A stretch of 64,000 bases of DNA from Opitutaceae bacterium. GTDB lineage: Bacteria > Verrucomicrobiota > Verrucomicrobiia > Opitutales > Opitutaceae. The stretch covers positions 124,001 through 188,000 of the forward strand of contig JAEUHC010000018.1 in NCBI GenBank assembly GCA_016794785.1, written 5' to 3'. Below the pieces are notes generated by a model that saw only the letters and a list, made by a program, of their open reading frames with translations, searched no databases and had not been told where the DNA came from. Positions 8,821-17,670 of the stretch are shown here, piece after piece; the stretch's first letter is position 1; each line of letters begins with the position of its first letter. A program made the position numbers and the translations under genes.

Positions 8821-10062
8821 ATGTCGTCCGACGCACCCGCACCCTCCGCCGAGGCCGAGGCGGTGCATGCCCCAGCCGAGTCGCTGGGCCGGCTCTTCCT
8901 GCGCTTTCTCCGGTTTGGCGCGCTCGCCTGGGGCGGGCCTGTCGCGCAGATCGACATGATTCGGCAGGAGCTCGTCGCGCAGGAAAAATGGATTTCGCCC
9001 GGCCACTTCAAGCGGCTGCTTGCGATTTATCAGGTGCTGCCAGGGCCGGAGGCGCACGAACTGTGCGTGCATTTCGGGATGCTCGCGCGCGGGCGCTGGG
9101 GCGGAATCGTGGCGGGCCTCGGCTTCATGCTGCCGGGCTTCGTGCTGATGTTTTTGCTCTCCTGGCTCTATCTCACGGCGGGCCTCACCAACGCCGCCTT
9201 TGCCGCGATCTTCCTCGGCATCCAGCCGGCCGTCGTGGCGCTCATCGTGCGCGCCACCCATCGCATCGGCGGCCATAGCCTCACGGATGCGCCGCTGTGG
9301 ATCATCGGGCTGCTCGCCGCCGGCGGCGAGGCGCTGGGTGTTTCCTTCTGGATCACGCTGCCGCTGGCCGGTCTTGGCTATGTCGTCGCCACTTCCCGCC
9401 GCTGGCTGTGGGCCGCGCTGATCGGCGGCGCATTTGCTGTCGCGATCTGGCAGACCTCGCCCGTCGTCGCGGGCCGCGCGCCGCTGCTGCCGGCCGCGGC
9501 GGCCGTTGGCTCGGCGGAGGTGCGCCAGACCGGGCAGGCCGAGCCCACCGCGCTGTTCGCCTCGGGGCTGCGCGCGGGCCTGCTCACGTTCGGCGGCGCC
9601 TACACGGCGATTCCTTTCCTGAAGGAGGACGCCGTCGAGCGCGGCCGCTGGATGACGGAGCGCGACTTCCTCGACGGCGTGGCGCTCTCGGGCGTGCTGC
9701 CTGCGCCGCTGATCATTTTCTCGACGTTCGTCGGCTACTTCGGCGGCGGCGCGCTGGGCGCGCTCGCGATCACACTGGGGATTTTCCTGCCGGCCTTCGG
9801 CTTCTCGCTCCTGTTTTTTCGCCACCTCGAAGCCGTCATGGCCAACCCGCTGCTCCGGCATTTTCTCGAGGGCGTGACGGCCGGCGTCGTCGGCCTAATC
9901 GCGATCACCGCGGCCAAACTCGCGTTCACGACGATCTCCTCCCTAGCCGCCGGCGCGATCTTCGCGCTCGCGCTCGCCGCGGCGTGGCAGTGGAAATCCC
10001 GCTGGGCCGTGCTCGCCATCATCCTCGCCTCCGGGGCCGCGGGCTGGCTCCTCCTGCGGTGA
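8821..10062 (+). CDS. chrA: ChrA chromate transporter family protein
   Basis: A 413-residue inner-membrane protein made of two homologous halves, the long-chain (bidomain) CHR type. The first half has FGALAWGGPVAQIDM and VLPGPEAHELCVHFG; the second has LLTFGGAYTAIPFLKED and LPAPLIIFSTFVGYFGGG. About ten transmembrane segments are visible. Characterised members export chromate, driven by the membrane potential, but many family members have no proven substrate, so specificity here is inferred. The ATG at 8821 is preferred over one at 8785, which would add an Arg/Pro-rich leader. The start of the first half is rich in Ala and Glu. Confidence 0.9.
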   Translation: MSSDAPAPSAEAEAVHAPAESLGRLFLRFLRFGALAWGGPVAQIDMIRQELVAQEKWISPGHFKRLLAIYQVLPGPEAHELCVHFGMLARGRWGGIVAGLGFMLPGFVLMFLLSWLYLTAGLTNAAFAAIFLGIQPAVVALIVRATHRIGGHSLTDAPLWIIGLLAAGGEALGVSFWITLPLAGLGYVVATSRRWLWAALIGGAFAVAIWQTSPVVAGRAPLLPAAAAVGSAEVRQTGQAEPTALFASGLRAGLLTFGGAYTAIPFLKEDAVERGRWMTERDFLDGVALSGVLPAPLIIFSTFVGYFGGGALGALAITLGIFLPAFGFSLLFFRHLEAVMANPLLRHFLEGVTAGVVGLIAITAAKLAFTTISSLAAGAIFALALAAAWQWKSRWAVLAIILASGAAGWLLLR

Positions 10063-10093
10063 CGCGCCACACCGCAACCTGCTTCCCGATTTC

Positions 10094-11230
10094 ATGAAAA
10101 CCCCATCCAGCCCTGTCCGCCGCGCTTTGCTCCGCGCGCTCGCGATCAGTTTCGCGGCGCTTTTTCTCTCCGCCACGGCCGCGGATCGTCCGGCGCTCGA
10201 CACCGCGATCGGGCAGGCGCGGGCGCTCGTCGAAAAGCACATCGCCCCCAAGGTCCCCGGCGCCTCGGTCGCCGTCGCGGTGGACAGCCAGGTCGTCTGG
10301 TCGCAGGGTTTCGGCTACGCCGATCTCGCGGCGAAAAAGCCGGTGACGACCGCGACGCGTTTCCGCATCGGCAGCATCTCGAAATCACTCACTGCCGTCG
10401 GCCTCATGCGGCTCGTCGAACGCGGCCAGCTCGATCTCGATGCGCCGGTGCAACGCTACGTGCCGGAGTTCCCCGACAAGGGCACCGTCATCACCACGCG
10501 CCAGCTCGCCGGCCACCTCGGCGGCATCCGCCACTACCGCGGCAACGAGATGCTGCTCAACCGGCCATTTGCCGATGTGCGCGCCAGCCTGAAGATCTTC
10601 GACCGCGATCCGCTCGAGGCTCCGCCCGGCACGAAATACATCTACACCACCTACGGCTGGACCGTGATCAGCGCGGTCATGGAATCGGCCGCGCGCCAGG
10701 AATTCCTCGCTTACATGGAGGCGACCGTGCTCCGCCCGCTCTCGCTCACGCGCACTCGCGCCGACCACAAGGGCGCGATCGATCCGGACTGCACGCGCTT
10801 CTACACCGGTGATGCGCCGGACAAGTTCACGCCCGCCCCGGAAGTGGACAACAGCTACAAGTGGGCCGGCGGCGGCTACCTCTCGACGCCGGAGGATCTC
10901 GTGCGGTTCGGCTCCGCGCTGCTGCAGCCGGGCTTCCTCAAGGCCGAGACGCTCGCGCTCATGTTCACGCCGCAAAAAACCACCGCCGGCAAGGCCACGG
11001 ACTACGGCATCGGCTGGCGCATTGTGCGCGATGCCGCCGGCCATCGCGTGATGCTGCACACCGGCGGCTCGATCGGCGGCACCTCCGTGCTCCTGCTCCA
11101 CCCCGAGACCAACACGGTCGTCGCCATGGTCTGCAACCACTCGAAATCGCCCTTCGCCAAAGAAAACTGGGAGCCGATTGCCGAAGCGTTTGCGCCGGTG
11201 TTTGCCAGCAAGACCGCGCCACGCCGCTAG
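10094..11230 (+). CDS. Serine hydrolase of the beta-lactamase/LACTB type, exported
   Basis: A 378-residue protein. The signal peptide covers residues 1-30 (basic start, then ALAISFAALFLSATA). The penicillin-binding fold has the SxxK motif S94-I-S-K97, the YTTYGW segment at 184-189 in place of YxN, and HTGG at 322-325 in place of KTG. LDAPVQRYVPEFPDKG and TTRQLAGHLGGIRHYR are close to the pattern of the LACTB branch of serine hydrolases, which act as peptidases rather than beta-lactamases. The periplasmic substrate is unknown. It lies 31 bp after chrA. Confidence 0.88.
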   Translation: MKTPSSPVRRALLRALAISFAALFLSATAADRPALDTAIGQARALVEKHIAPKVPGASVAVAVDSQVVWSQGFGYADLAAKKPVTTATRFRIGSISKSLTAVGLMRLVERGQLDLDAPVQRYVPEFPDKGTVITTRQLAGHLGGIRHYRGNEMLLNRPFADVRASLKIFDRDPLEAPPGTKYIYTTYGWTVISAVMESAARQEFLAYMEATVLRPLSLTRTRADHKGAIDPDCTRFYTGDAPDKFTPAPEVDNSYKWAGGGYLSTPEDLVRFGSALLQPGFLKAETLALMFTPQKTTAGKATDYGIGWRIVRDAAGHRVMLHTGGSIGGTSVLLLHPETNTVVAMVCNHSKSPFAKENWEPIAEAFAPVFASKTAPRR

Positions 11231-11308
11231 CCCGCTCCGTGGAGCTGGAGGCGCGAGCTTGCGGCGACGGCGAAAAACAAACCCCATGATTCAACCCCAC
11301 ACCCTTCC

Positions 11309-12103
11309 ATGAAACCTCCGTCCGTCTTCCTCGCCGAAAACACCAACTCCGAAATTGAGGCGTTCCTCCGCCAGCACCACACGCTCTACGTCCCGATCGG
11401 CGCGATGGAGCAGCACGGTCCGCACTCGGCGATCGGCATGGACATGTTTCTCCCGCAGGAGATCGCCCGGCGCGTGTGCGTGCGGCAGGGCAACGCCCTC
11501 GTCGCCGCGCCCCTCCCCTACACGCTCTCCTACCCGCACCGCGGCTTCGTGAGCGAATTCAGCCTCGGCATCGAGACGTTCATGGCGGTCATCCGCGATC
11601 TGGCGGTGTCGTTCGCGCGCGCGGGGTTCAAGCGCATCGTTTTTCTCAACGGCCATTACGACAACACCTACGCCCTCGCCTACGCCTGCGCGCAGGTGGC
11701 GGAGAGCCTGCCAGCGGGCGCGAAGGCGTTTCCCTTCAACTACTGGGACGGCCTGACGCCCGCGCAGTTCGGCGCGATGACCGAGGGCGGCCGCGGCATG
11801 CACGGCGGCGAATGCGAGGTCTCGATGCTCCTCGCGATCAACCCCGCCCTCGTGGACATGGCGCTCGCCAACGCCGAGTTTCCCAACTTCCCCGAGACGA
11901 TCACCAAGAGCCCCGCGCTGCACACGGCGTTTTTCTTTTCCGCGCCCGGCAGCGTCTGGCGCATGACGCAGTCCGGCACGTGGGGCGACGCCACCAAGGC
12001 CACCGCCGCCAAGGGCGAGCAGTTCATCGAGGCCGGCGTGCAATCTGTGATCAATCTCATGCAGGACATCGAAAAGACCTTCCGCGAACTGCCCATCCGC
12101 TGA
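11309..12103 (+). CDS. Creatininase-family amidohydrolase
   Basis: A 264-residue cytosolic protein. Family metal-binding motifs are in place: PIGAMEQHGPH (E34, H36), the Asp of GMDM (D45), NGHYDN (H116) and HGGECE (E168). Members hydrolyse cyclic or linear amides such as creatinine or aminopyrimidine intermediates, or act on peptide-derived cofactors (MftE). Sequence alone does not give the substrate. The gene ends 13 bp before a sulfatase gene, so the two are probably one operon, perhaps for a sulfated amide-containing compound; that link is inference. Confidence 0.9.
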   Translation: MKPPSVFLAENTNSEIEAFLRQHHTLYVPIGAMEQHGPHSAIGMDMFLPQEIARRVCVRQGNALVAAPLPYTLSYPHRGFVSEFSLGIETFMAVIRDLAVSFARAGFKRIVFLNGHYDNTYALAYACAQVAESLPAGAKAFPFNYWDGLTPAQFGAMTEGGRGMHGGECEVSMLLAINPALVDMALANAEFPNFPETITKSPALHTAFFFSAPGSVWRMTQSGTWGDATKATAAKGEQFIEAGVQSVINLMQDIEKTFRELPIR

Positions 12104-12116
12104 CTACCCTCCCGCC

Positions 12117-13616
12117 ATGAAACTCCGCCACCTCGCCTGCCTCTTTTTCCTGCCCGCGTTCGCCCTGCTCTCCGACGCCGCCCCGGCAAAGAAGAACGTC
12201 CTCTTCCTCATCGCCGACGATCTCAACAATCTCCTCGGCTGCTACGGCGACCCGCGCGCGAAGACCCCCAACATAGATCGTCTCGCCGCGCGCGGCGTGC
12301 GTTTCGACCGCGCCTACTGCACGTTTCCGCTCTGCGGCCCGAGCCGGAATTCGATGCTCACCGGGCTCTACCCCAACAGCACCGGCATTCTCGCGAATGC
12401 CCAAATCTTCCGGCAGACCATCCCCGCGCAGCTCTCGCTGTCGCAGGCCTTCCGCCAGCAGGGCTGGTTCGCCGCGCGCCTCGGCAAACTCTACCACTTC
12501 AACGTCCCCAATTCCGTCGGCACCGACGGCCATGACGATCCCGCCTCGTGGGAACTCGAGCTCAACCCCGCCGGCGTGGACCGCCTCGCCGAGCATCCGA
12601 AAATTTTCACGCTCGTGCCCGGCTCGTTTGGCGGCGTGCTCAGCTGGCTCGCCTCCGATAAAGGCGATGCCCACCACACTGACGGCATCCTCGCCGACCA
12701 AGCCGAGTGGGTGCTCGAACGCTGCGCCACGCGCCGCGACCGGCCGTTCTTCGTCGCGGTCGGCTTCTTCCGCCCGCACACGCCCTACGTCGCACCGCGC
12801 GTGCCCTACTTTGGCTACTACCCCGAGGCCGAGATGCCCATCGTCGCCGGCGTGAAAGAAGACCAAGCCGATCTCCCTGCCGCCGCGCTCGGCAGCTACA
12901 AACGCGAACAGGACAACATGACCGACGACCTGCGCCGGAAGGCCCTCCAAGCCTACTACGCGAGCATCAGTTTCATGGATGCGCAGGTCGGCCGCGTCGT
13001 CGCCGCGCTCGACCGCCTCGGCCTCGCGGAGAGCACCATCATCGTCTTCACCAGCGATCACGGCTACCACGTCGGCGAGCACGGGCTCTGGCAGAAGATG
13101 AGCCTCTTCGAGGAGAGCGCGCGCGTGCCGCTGCTCATCGTGGCCCCCGGCGTGTCCGCCAAAAATTCCGTCGCCGCCGCGCCTGTCTCGCACCTCGACT
13201 TGTTTCCCACGCTGGCGGAGCTCGCCGGCGTGACGCCGCCCACGAATCTCCAAGGCCAGTCACTCGTGCCCATCTTGAAGAATCCCGCGACGCCCGGCCG
13301 CGGCTGGGCGCTCACGCAAGTCACCCGCGGGGGCGGAGCCGGCGCCCGCGCCGCGCCGCGCTTCCTCGGCTACTCGCTCCGCACGCCCCGCTGGCGCTAC
13401 ACCGAGTGGGACGAGGGCAAACAAGGCCGCGAACTCTACGACCACGACGCCGATCCGAAGGAACTCACCAACCTCGCCGCCCTCCCCGCGCACGCCGCGA
13501 CCGTCGCCCAGCTCTCCGCTCAACTCCGCGCCGCCGTGCCGACGACCTTCCCGCCCGACGGCAAGACCCCGCCCGTGCAGCCCGGCCTCTGGGCCCCGCT
13601 GCTGGCCGCGCCGTGA
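12117..13616 (+). CDS. Sulfatase (formylglycine-dependent), iduronate-2-sulfatase-like
   Basis: A 499-residue type I sulfatase. The signal peptide is residues 1-21. Metal-binding Asp residues are in LIADDLNN (D34, D35). The formylglycine site is C73 in CGPSRNSMLTGLYP, so an anaerobic or FGE-type maturase must act on it; none is in the window. SDHGYHVGEHGLWQK and the C-terminal RTPRWRYTEWDEG and ELYDHDADPKELTNLA are typical of the iduronate-2-sulfatase-like group. It probably removes sulfate from polysaccharides in the periplasm. Length is normal. It follows the creatininase gene at 13 bp. Confidence 0.93.
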   Translation: MKLRHLACLFFLPAFALLSDAAPAKKNVLFLIADDLNNLLGCYGDPRAKTPNIDRLAARGVRFDRAYCTFPLCGPSRNSMLTGLYPNSTGILANAQIFRQTIPAQLSLSQAFRQQGWFAARLGKLYHFNVPNSVGTDGHDDPASWELELNPAGVDRLAEHPKIFTLVPGSFGGVLSWLASDKGDAHHTDGILADQAEWVLERCATRRDRPFFVAVGFFRPHTPYVAPRVPYFGYYPEAEMPIVAGVKEDQADLPAAALGSYKREQDNMTDDLRRKALQAYYASISFMDAQVGRVVAALDRLGLAESTIIVFTSDHGYHVGEHGLWQKMSLFEESARVPLLIVAPGVSAKNSVAAAPVSHLDLFPTLAELAGVTPPTNLQGQSLVPILKNPATPGRGWALTQVTRGGGAGARAAPRFLGYSLRTPRWRYTEWDEGKQGRELYDHDADPKELTNLAALPAHAATVAQLSAQLRAAVPTTFPPDGKTPPVQPGLWAPLLAAP

Positions 13617-13712
13617 GGGGGAGCGAGTGCCGAGAGGTCTGGCGCAATTTCCTGCAACTTCCGCTCCGCTCGCGGTGTTTTCTGGCACTAAGCTCCGCCC
13701 ACCCTGACCACC

Positions 13713-15452
13713 GTGCACAACCACTCCTCTCCCGTCCCCGCACTGCCACGGCCGTTGCGTCTTTGGCCGGGCGTGGCCCTCGCGTTGGCCCAGGTCGCCC
13801 TCTGGGTCGCCGGACCGCTGGTCTTTCCCACCGATGGTATCGTCGTGCTGCTCGGCGGGGCCGGTTGCGGCCTGCTCATCGGGCTGTGGTGGTTGTTTTT
13901 CAGCCGCGCGCCTTGGCTTGATCGGTTGGGCGCGATCACCTTCGCGGTCCTCCTCGTGATCGTCGCCCGGCCCTTGATCCATCCCTCTATCGGCAACGGC
14001 ATGATGGGCCTCATGCTGGCGTTTTTCGCGACGCCGGCGCTCGGAGTGGCGCTCGTCGCCGCGGCGGTCGTGACCCGCGGTCGTTCGGCCGGCGCACGAC
14101 GCGCCACGATCGCCGTCGCGCTGGTGGCGGCAGTCAGCGTGTTTGGCACCCTGCGCACCGCGGGCCTCTCCGGCAGTGGCCAAGCCGATCTGCACTGGCG
14201 CTGGACTCCGACCGCCGAGGAGCATCTCCTCGCCCAAACGCGCACGCAGCCGAAACCGCCCCCCGCTCCAGCGGCCGCGACCGCGGCTCGCGCCGACTGG
14301 CCTGGCTTCCGCGGGGCGCAGCGCGACAGCATCGTGCGCGGTTCGCGCCTTGCGGCCGATTGGGCGGCCTCTCCGCCGGTGGAATTGTGGCGCCGGCCTG
14401 TCGGTCCGGGCTGGTCGTCATTCGCGGTCGCGGGGGATTTCTTTTACACGCAGGAGCAGCGCGGCGAAGACGAGGTCGTCTCGTGCTACCAACTCGGCAC
14501 CGGCGCCCCCGTGTGGAGCCACACGGATCGGACGCGCTTCTGGGAGTCCAATGCCGGCGCCGGCCCGCGCGGCACGCCCACGCTCGCGCACGGCCGCATC
14601 TACGCCATGGGCGCGACCGGCATCCTCAACGCCCTCGATGCCCGCACCGGCGCACCCGTCTGGTCCCGCCCTGTCGCCACCGAGCTTGCGCGCAAAGTGC
14701 CCGATTGGGGCTTCGCATGCTCGCCGCTGGTCTTCGGCGACACCGTCATTATCGCCGCCGGCGGACTGCTCGCCGCCTACGATGCCGGCAGCGGCGCGCC
14801 GCGCTGGACCGGCCCGAAAGGCGGCTGGGGCTACAGCTCGCCGCACCTGGCGACCCTGCACGGCGTCGCGCACGTCGTCCTCCTCAACGGCGCCGGGGCC
14901 ATCGCCGTCGCCCCCGCCGACGGCCGCCCGCTCTGGACGCACGCGTGGAAAAACGACGGCATCACGCAGCCCGCCCTCCTGCCCGACGGCGACCTCCTCC
15001 TCGGCAGCGGCTCCGGCCTCGGCGCCAAGGTCGGCGTGCTGCGCCTCGCAGTGGCCAAGCCCGCGGACACCTGGATCGTGGAGGAGCGGTGGACCTCGCC
15101 CGCCGTGAAACCCTACTTCAACGACTTTGTGGTCCACGCCGGCCACGTTTACGGCTTCGACAAAAACGACCTCGCCTGCATCGCCCTCGCCGACGGCGCG
15201 CGCCAATGGAAAGGCGGCCGCTACGGCCACGGCCAGGTGATCGTCCTCGCCGATCAGGATCTGCTGCTGGTGCTCGCTGAAAACGGCGACCTCGCCCTCG
15301 CCCGCGCAACGCCCGACCAGTTCACCGAACTCGCCCGCCTCCCCGCGATCAAGGGCAAGACCTGGAACCACCCCGCCCTCGCCGGCGACATCCTCCTCGT
15401 GCGCAACAGCGAGGAGATGGCGGCCTTCCGGCTCTCAACCGCAACGCGCTGA
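13713..15452 (+). CDS. Membrane-anchored PQQ-like beta-propeller protein
   Basis: A 579-residue protein. The first 155 residues hold about five hydrophobic segments (for example VALALAQVALWVAGPLVF and MMGLMLAFFATPALGVALVA). A linker then leads to a propeller starting with DWPGFRGAQRDS near residue 190, where related proteins have WPxFRGP. The blades carry repeated GxLxALDAxTG-type turns such as ALDARTGAPVW. This is the BamB/PQQ-like repeat fold; no dehydrogenase active-site residues were recognised, so it is probably a scaffold or binding protein facing the periplasm. The likely start is the GTG at 13713. Two non-anchored relatives lie at 17671 and 21602. Confidence 0.8.
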   Translation: MHNHSSPVPALPRPLRLWPGVALALAQVALWVAGPLVFPTDGIVVLLGGAGCGLLIGLWWLFFSRAPWLDRLGAITFAVLLVIVARPLIHPSIGNGMMGLMLAFFATPALGVALVAAAVVTRGRSAGARRATIAVALVAAVSVFGTLRTAGLSGSGQADLHWRWTPTAEEHLLAQTRTQPKPPPAPAAATAARADWPGFRGAQRDSIVRGSRLAADWAASPPVELWRRPVGPGWSSFAVAGDFFYTQEQRGEDEVVSCYQLGTGAPVWSHTDRTRFWESNAGAGPRGTPTLAHGRIYAMGATGILNALDARTGAPVWSRPVATELARKVPDWGFACSPLVFGDTVIIAAGGLLAAYDAGSGAPRWTGPKGGWGYSSPHLATLHGVAHVVLLNGAGAIAVAPADGRPLWTHAWKNDGITQPALLPDGDLLLGSGSGLGAKVGVLRLAVAKPADTWIVEERWTSPAVKPYFNDFVVHAGHVYGFDKNDLACIALADGARQWKGGRYGHGQVIVLADQDLLLVLAENGDLALARATPDQFTELARLPAIKGKTWNHPALAGDILLVRNSEEMAAFRLSTATR

Positions 15453-15543
15453 ACGCACATCGCTCTGAAACTGTCGCGAAGCCCGGCCACTGGGCTCCGC
15501 GGCTGATTGCGCCGCAAGCCGGAGCGAATCCCCTGCACCGTTA

Positions 15544-17532
15544 TCACGGTGGCAGCGGCAGATGCTCCGCCAGGAACTTCTCCGTCGCCTCGCTCGCTCG
15601 CGCGTTTCTGTCGGACCAGCCTTTTTCTGTCGCTAACTCGAGCACGACCATCGGCTGCTTCGTTTCACGCAGCTTCTTGATCACGTCCGATGTTGGGTCG
15701 GGAATGGAGGAGGTGTAGGTTCTCTTCGTCGTTACGACCATGACCGGTCGCGTGACTCTTGAGGCGAACGTCGTCGGCGACCACGCCTTGAGCTGTTCGT
15801 CGCTGGGGCCAAAATACCCGCGCTGCACCTCCCGTATGCGAGCGGAACTCGCATAACCGACCCGTGTGTCGCGAACACTCTGATAAACATCCCCAAACGG
15901 TCCGTCGGCGACAACGCACGCCACCCGTTCTGGTCGAAGGACCGCCAACTTTAATGCCATCGTCGCGGCATAACCCGATCCGTAGAGCGCCACCTTGCTG
16001 CGATCGAGCCCTACTTCCGCGGGCACCCGCTCCAGCGCAGCGAAAATATCCTCGGCCATCACCTCGTGGTGCCGGCCGCGTCCGGCTTCCCAGTGCGACA
16101 GCCCCTGCCCGAGCGTGCCGCGATGCGCCACCTCGAGCACCGCGTAGCCCATCTGCGCCAGCGCCCGCACCACCGGGGAATCATCGGTCCCTTGTGGGCC
16201 CCAAATCCCCGCACGCATCACCACCACCACGGGCTGCGATGCGCGGCGCGAGCCCGGCGGCATCGTCAGGTAGCCGGTGAGGGGCGTCCCATCGGCGCGC
16301 TTCATGAACCAAGTGGTCGCTCGCACTTGACCGAGCCCCGCCATCTGCGGCGCCCGATCCAGGTAGCCGACCAGCTTGCCGCTCGAAGAGGTGTAGACCG
16401 CAAAGACCCCGGGATCGGCGCGCCGAGAGAGCCGGACGAGAAAACGCTCCCGTGCATCGTCCCAATTCACGATCCTCACGCCCTCGTCCGGCATCAGTCG
16501 TTCGATGCGCTGCTGCACTGCACTCAGCTCGGGATCCGCCCAAATCGAGCCCATCTGCTGCCGTGAGAATCTGGCGCCCACCACTTCGCCAGACTTCCGT
16601 TCGCGCACAAGCAACGACTCCCCAAACCTGGAGAGAAACGGCGGCGCGAGATCGAGGACCGGGTGCTCGAGGGCAAACTCCGTCCGCCGCTTGGTCCGCA
16701 AATCCACGGCATAGATTCCAAACGTGTCCCGCCCCATGTTGGAGGCGATATAGAGCACCTCGGGATCGCGACCAAAGCCCAGCGGCAGGGAGCGCGGGCC
16801 ATGGGCGTTGGCGACGGTTACGAGAAATTCCGGCTGCTTTTCCGTGCCCAACGCCCGATCGAGCGGCACCCACGGCGTTGATTTCCCCGCTCTCGCCCGC
16901 ACTTCGTAGCCCTCCGGCTTCGCGCGGCTCACAGTGCGCACCCGCGCCGCACCGGATCGATCATAGAGCACCGGCTCGTCGCCAGTCCCCTCCCAGCTGA
17001 GCTCGGCCTTGCCCGTGCCGTGGTGAACCCTCACCACCGCGAATCGGCCGATCCACGACGCCTCGAAATGGACAAAATCCGGATCGTCCGCGGACCAGCC
17101 CACCAGCCTCACGTTCCGGCGCACAACGCGCACGGCGACGACCTCCGACTCCTGATGCCAAAAGGACTCCTCCCAATTCACCAGCCGGCGGTGGTTTTTC
17201 CCGTCCACATCGACCGCGAAGATTTCATGCATGCCCGCTTGCACGACCAAGCGCGTTTCGTTGACCCAAATGATCTGATCGAAGACCACACCTTGGCTGA
17301 GCTCAGGATCGAGTTTCACCGTGAGCTTGGCCTTGGACGCCTCGACATCGACGATTCGCAGCACAGTTCCGGCGGCGACTCGGACGATCGTGGCGATCCA
17401 TTTCCCATCGGGCGAAATCGCCGCCGTCTCGCATTCGAGCGGCGCATGGATGGCCTGATAGGCTTCCAGCGTGGTCGCGCGCAGAGGCGCGACCGCCGCG
17501 GCGAAAAGAGAAACTGCGAGCAAGCACCTCAT
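15544..17532 (-). CDS. S9 prolyl-oligopeptidase-like protein, probable pseudoenzyme
   Basis: A 662-residue exported protein (signal peptide MRCLLAVSLFAAAVAPLRA). It has the layout of S9 peptidases: an N-terminal propeller (about 25-400, opening with AISPDGKWIATI) and an alpha/beta-hydrolase domain (about 410-660) with VVVVMRAGIWGPQGTDD, YAVLEVAHRGTLGQG and VPAEVGLDRSKVALYG. The nucleophile elbow, normally YGxSxGG, reads Y517-G-S-G-Y-A-A, so the serine position is Gly520. The catalytic Asp loop reads TYTSSIP where DxxVP is expected, and the His position is Lys637 (TEKGW). All three catalytic residues therefore seem lost while the frame stays intact. It may be a binding protein. The ATG at 17532 is chosen for the signal peptide. 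Confidence 0.8.
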   Translation of the reverse strand: MRCLLAVSLFAAAVAPLRATTLEAYQAIHAPLECETAAISPDGKWIATIVRVAAGTVLRIVDVEASKAKLTVKLDPELSQGVVFDQIIWVNETRLVVQAGMHEIFAVDVDGKNHRRLVNWEESFWHQESEVVAVRVVRRNVRLVGWSADDPDFVHFEASWIGRFAVVRVHHGTGKAELSWEGTGDEPVLYDRSGAARVRTVSRAKPEGYEVRARAGKSTPWVPLDRALGTEKQPEFLVTVANAHGPRSLPLGFGRDPEVLYIASNMGRDTFGIYAVDLRTKRRTEFALEHPVLDLAPPFLSRFGESLLVRERKSGEVVGARFSRQQMGSIWADPELSAVQQRIERLMPDEGVRIVNWDDARERFLVRLSRRADPGVFAVYTSSSGKLVGYLDRAPQMAGLGQVRATTWFMKRADGTPLTGYLTMPPGSRRASQPVVVVMRAGIWGPQGTDDSPVVRALAQMGYAVLEVAHRGTLGQGLSHWEAGRGRHHEVMAEDIFAALERVPAEVGLDRSKVALYGSGYAATMALKLAVLRPERVACVVADGPFGDVYQSVRDTRVGYASSARIREVQRGYFGPSDEQLKAWSPTTFASRVTRPVMVVTTKRTYTSSIPDPTSDVIKKLRETKQPMVVLELATEKGWSDRNARASEATEKFLAEHLPLPP

Positions 17533-17670
17533 GCCGGTTCGGCACCAGCACGCCGCAGCCGGGCCGGGCTGACAACGATTTTTCACTCGCGACCCGTCCC
17601 AAACGCGCTCGCGTTACTCCGGCGCATCCTCACCCATCACGGTGCGTCTAGTAGCCTATCCCCCTCCTTC

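Noticed and set aside
13713..15452. Quinoprotein alcohol dehydrogenase
   Set aside because: It has PQQ-like propeller repeats, but I could not identify the catalytic Asp, the Ca ligands or the vicinal disulfide; BamB-like folds are more common.
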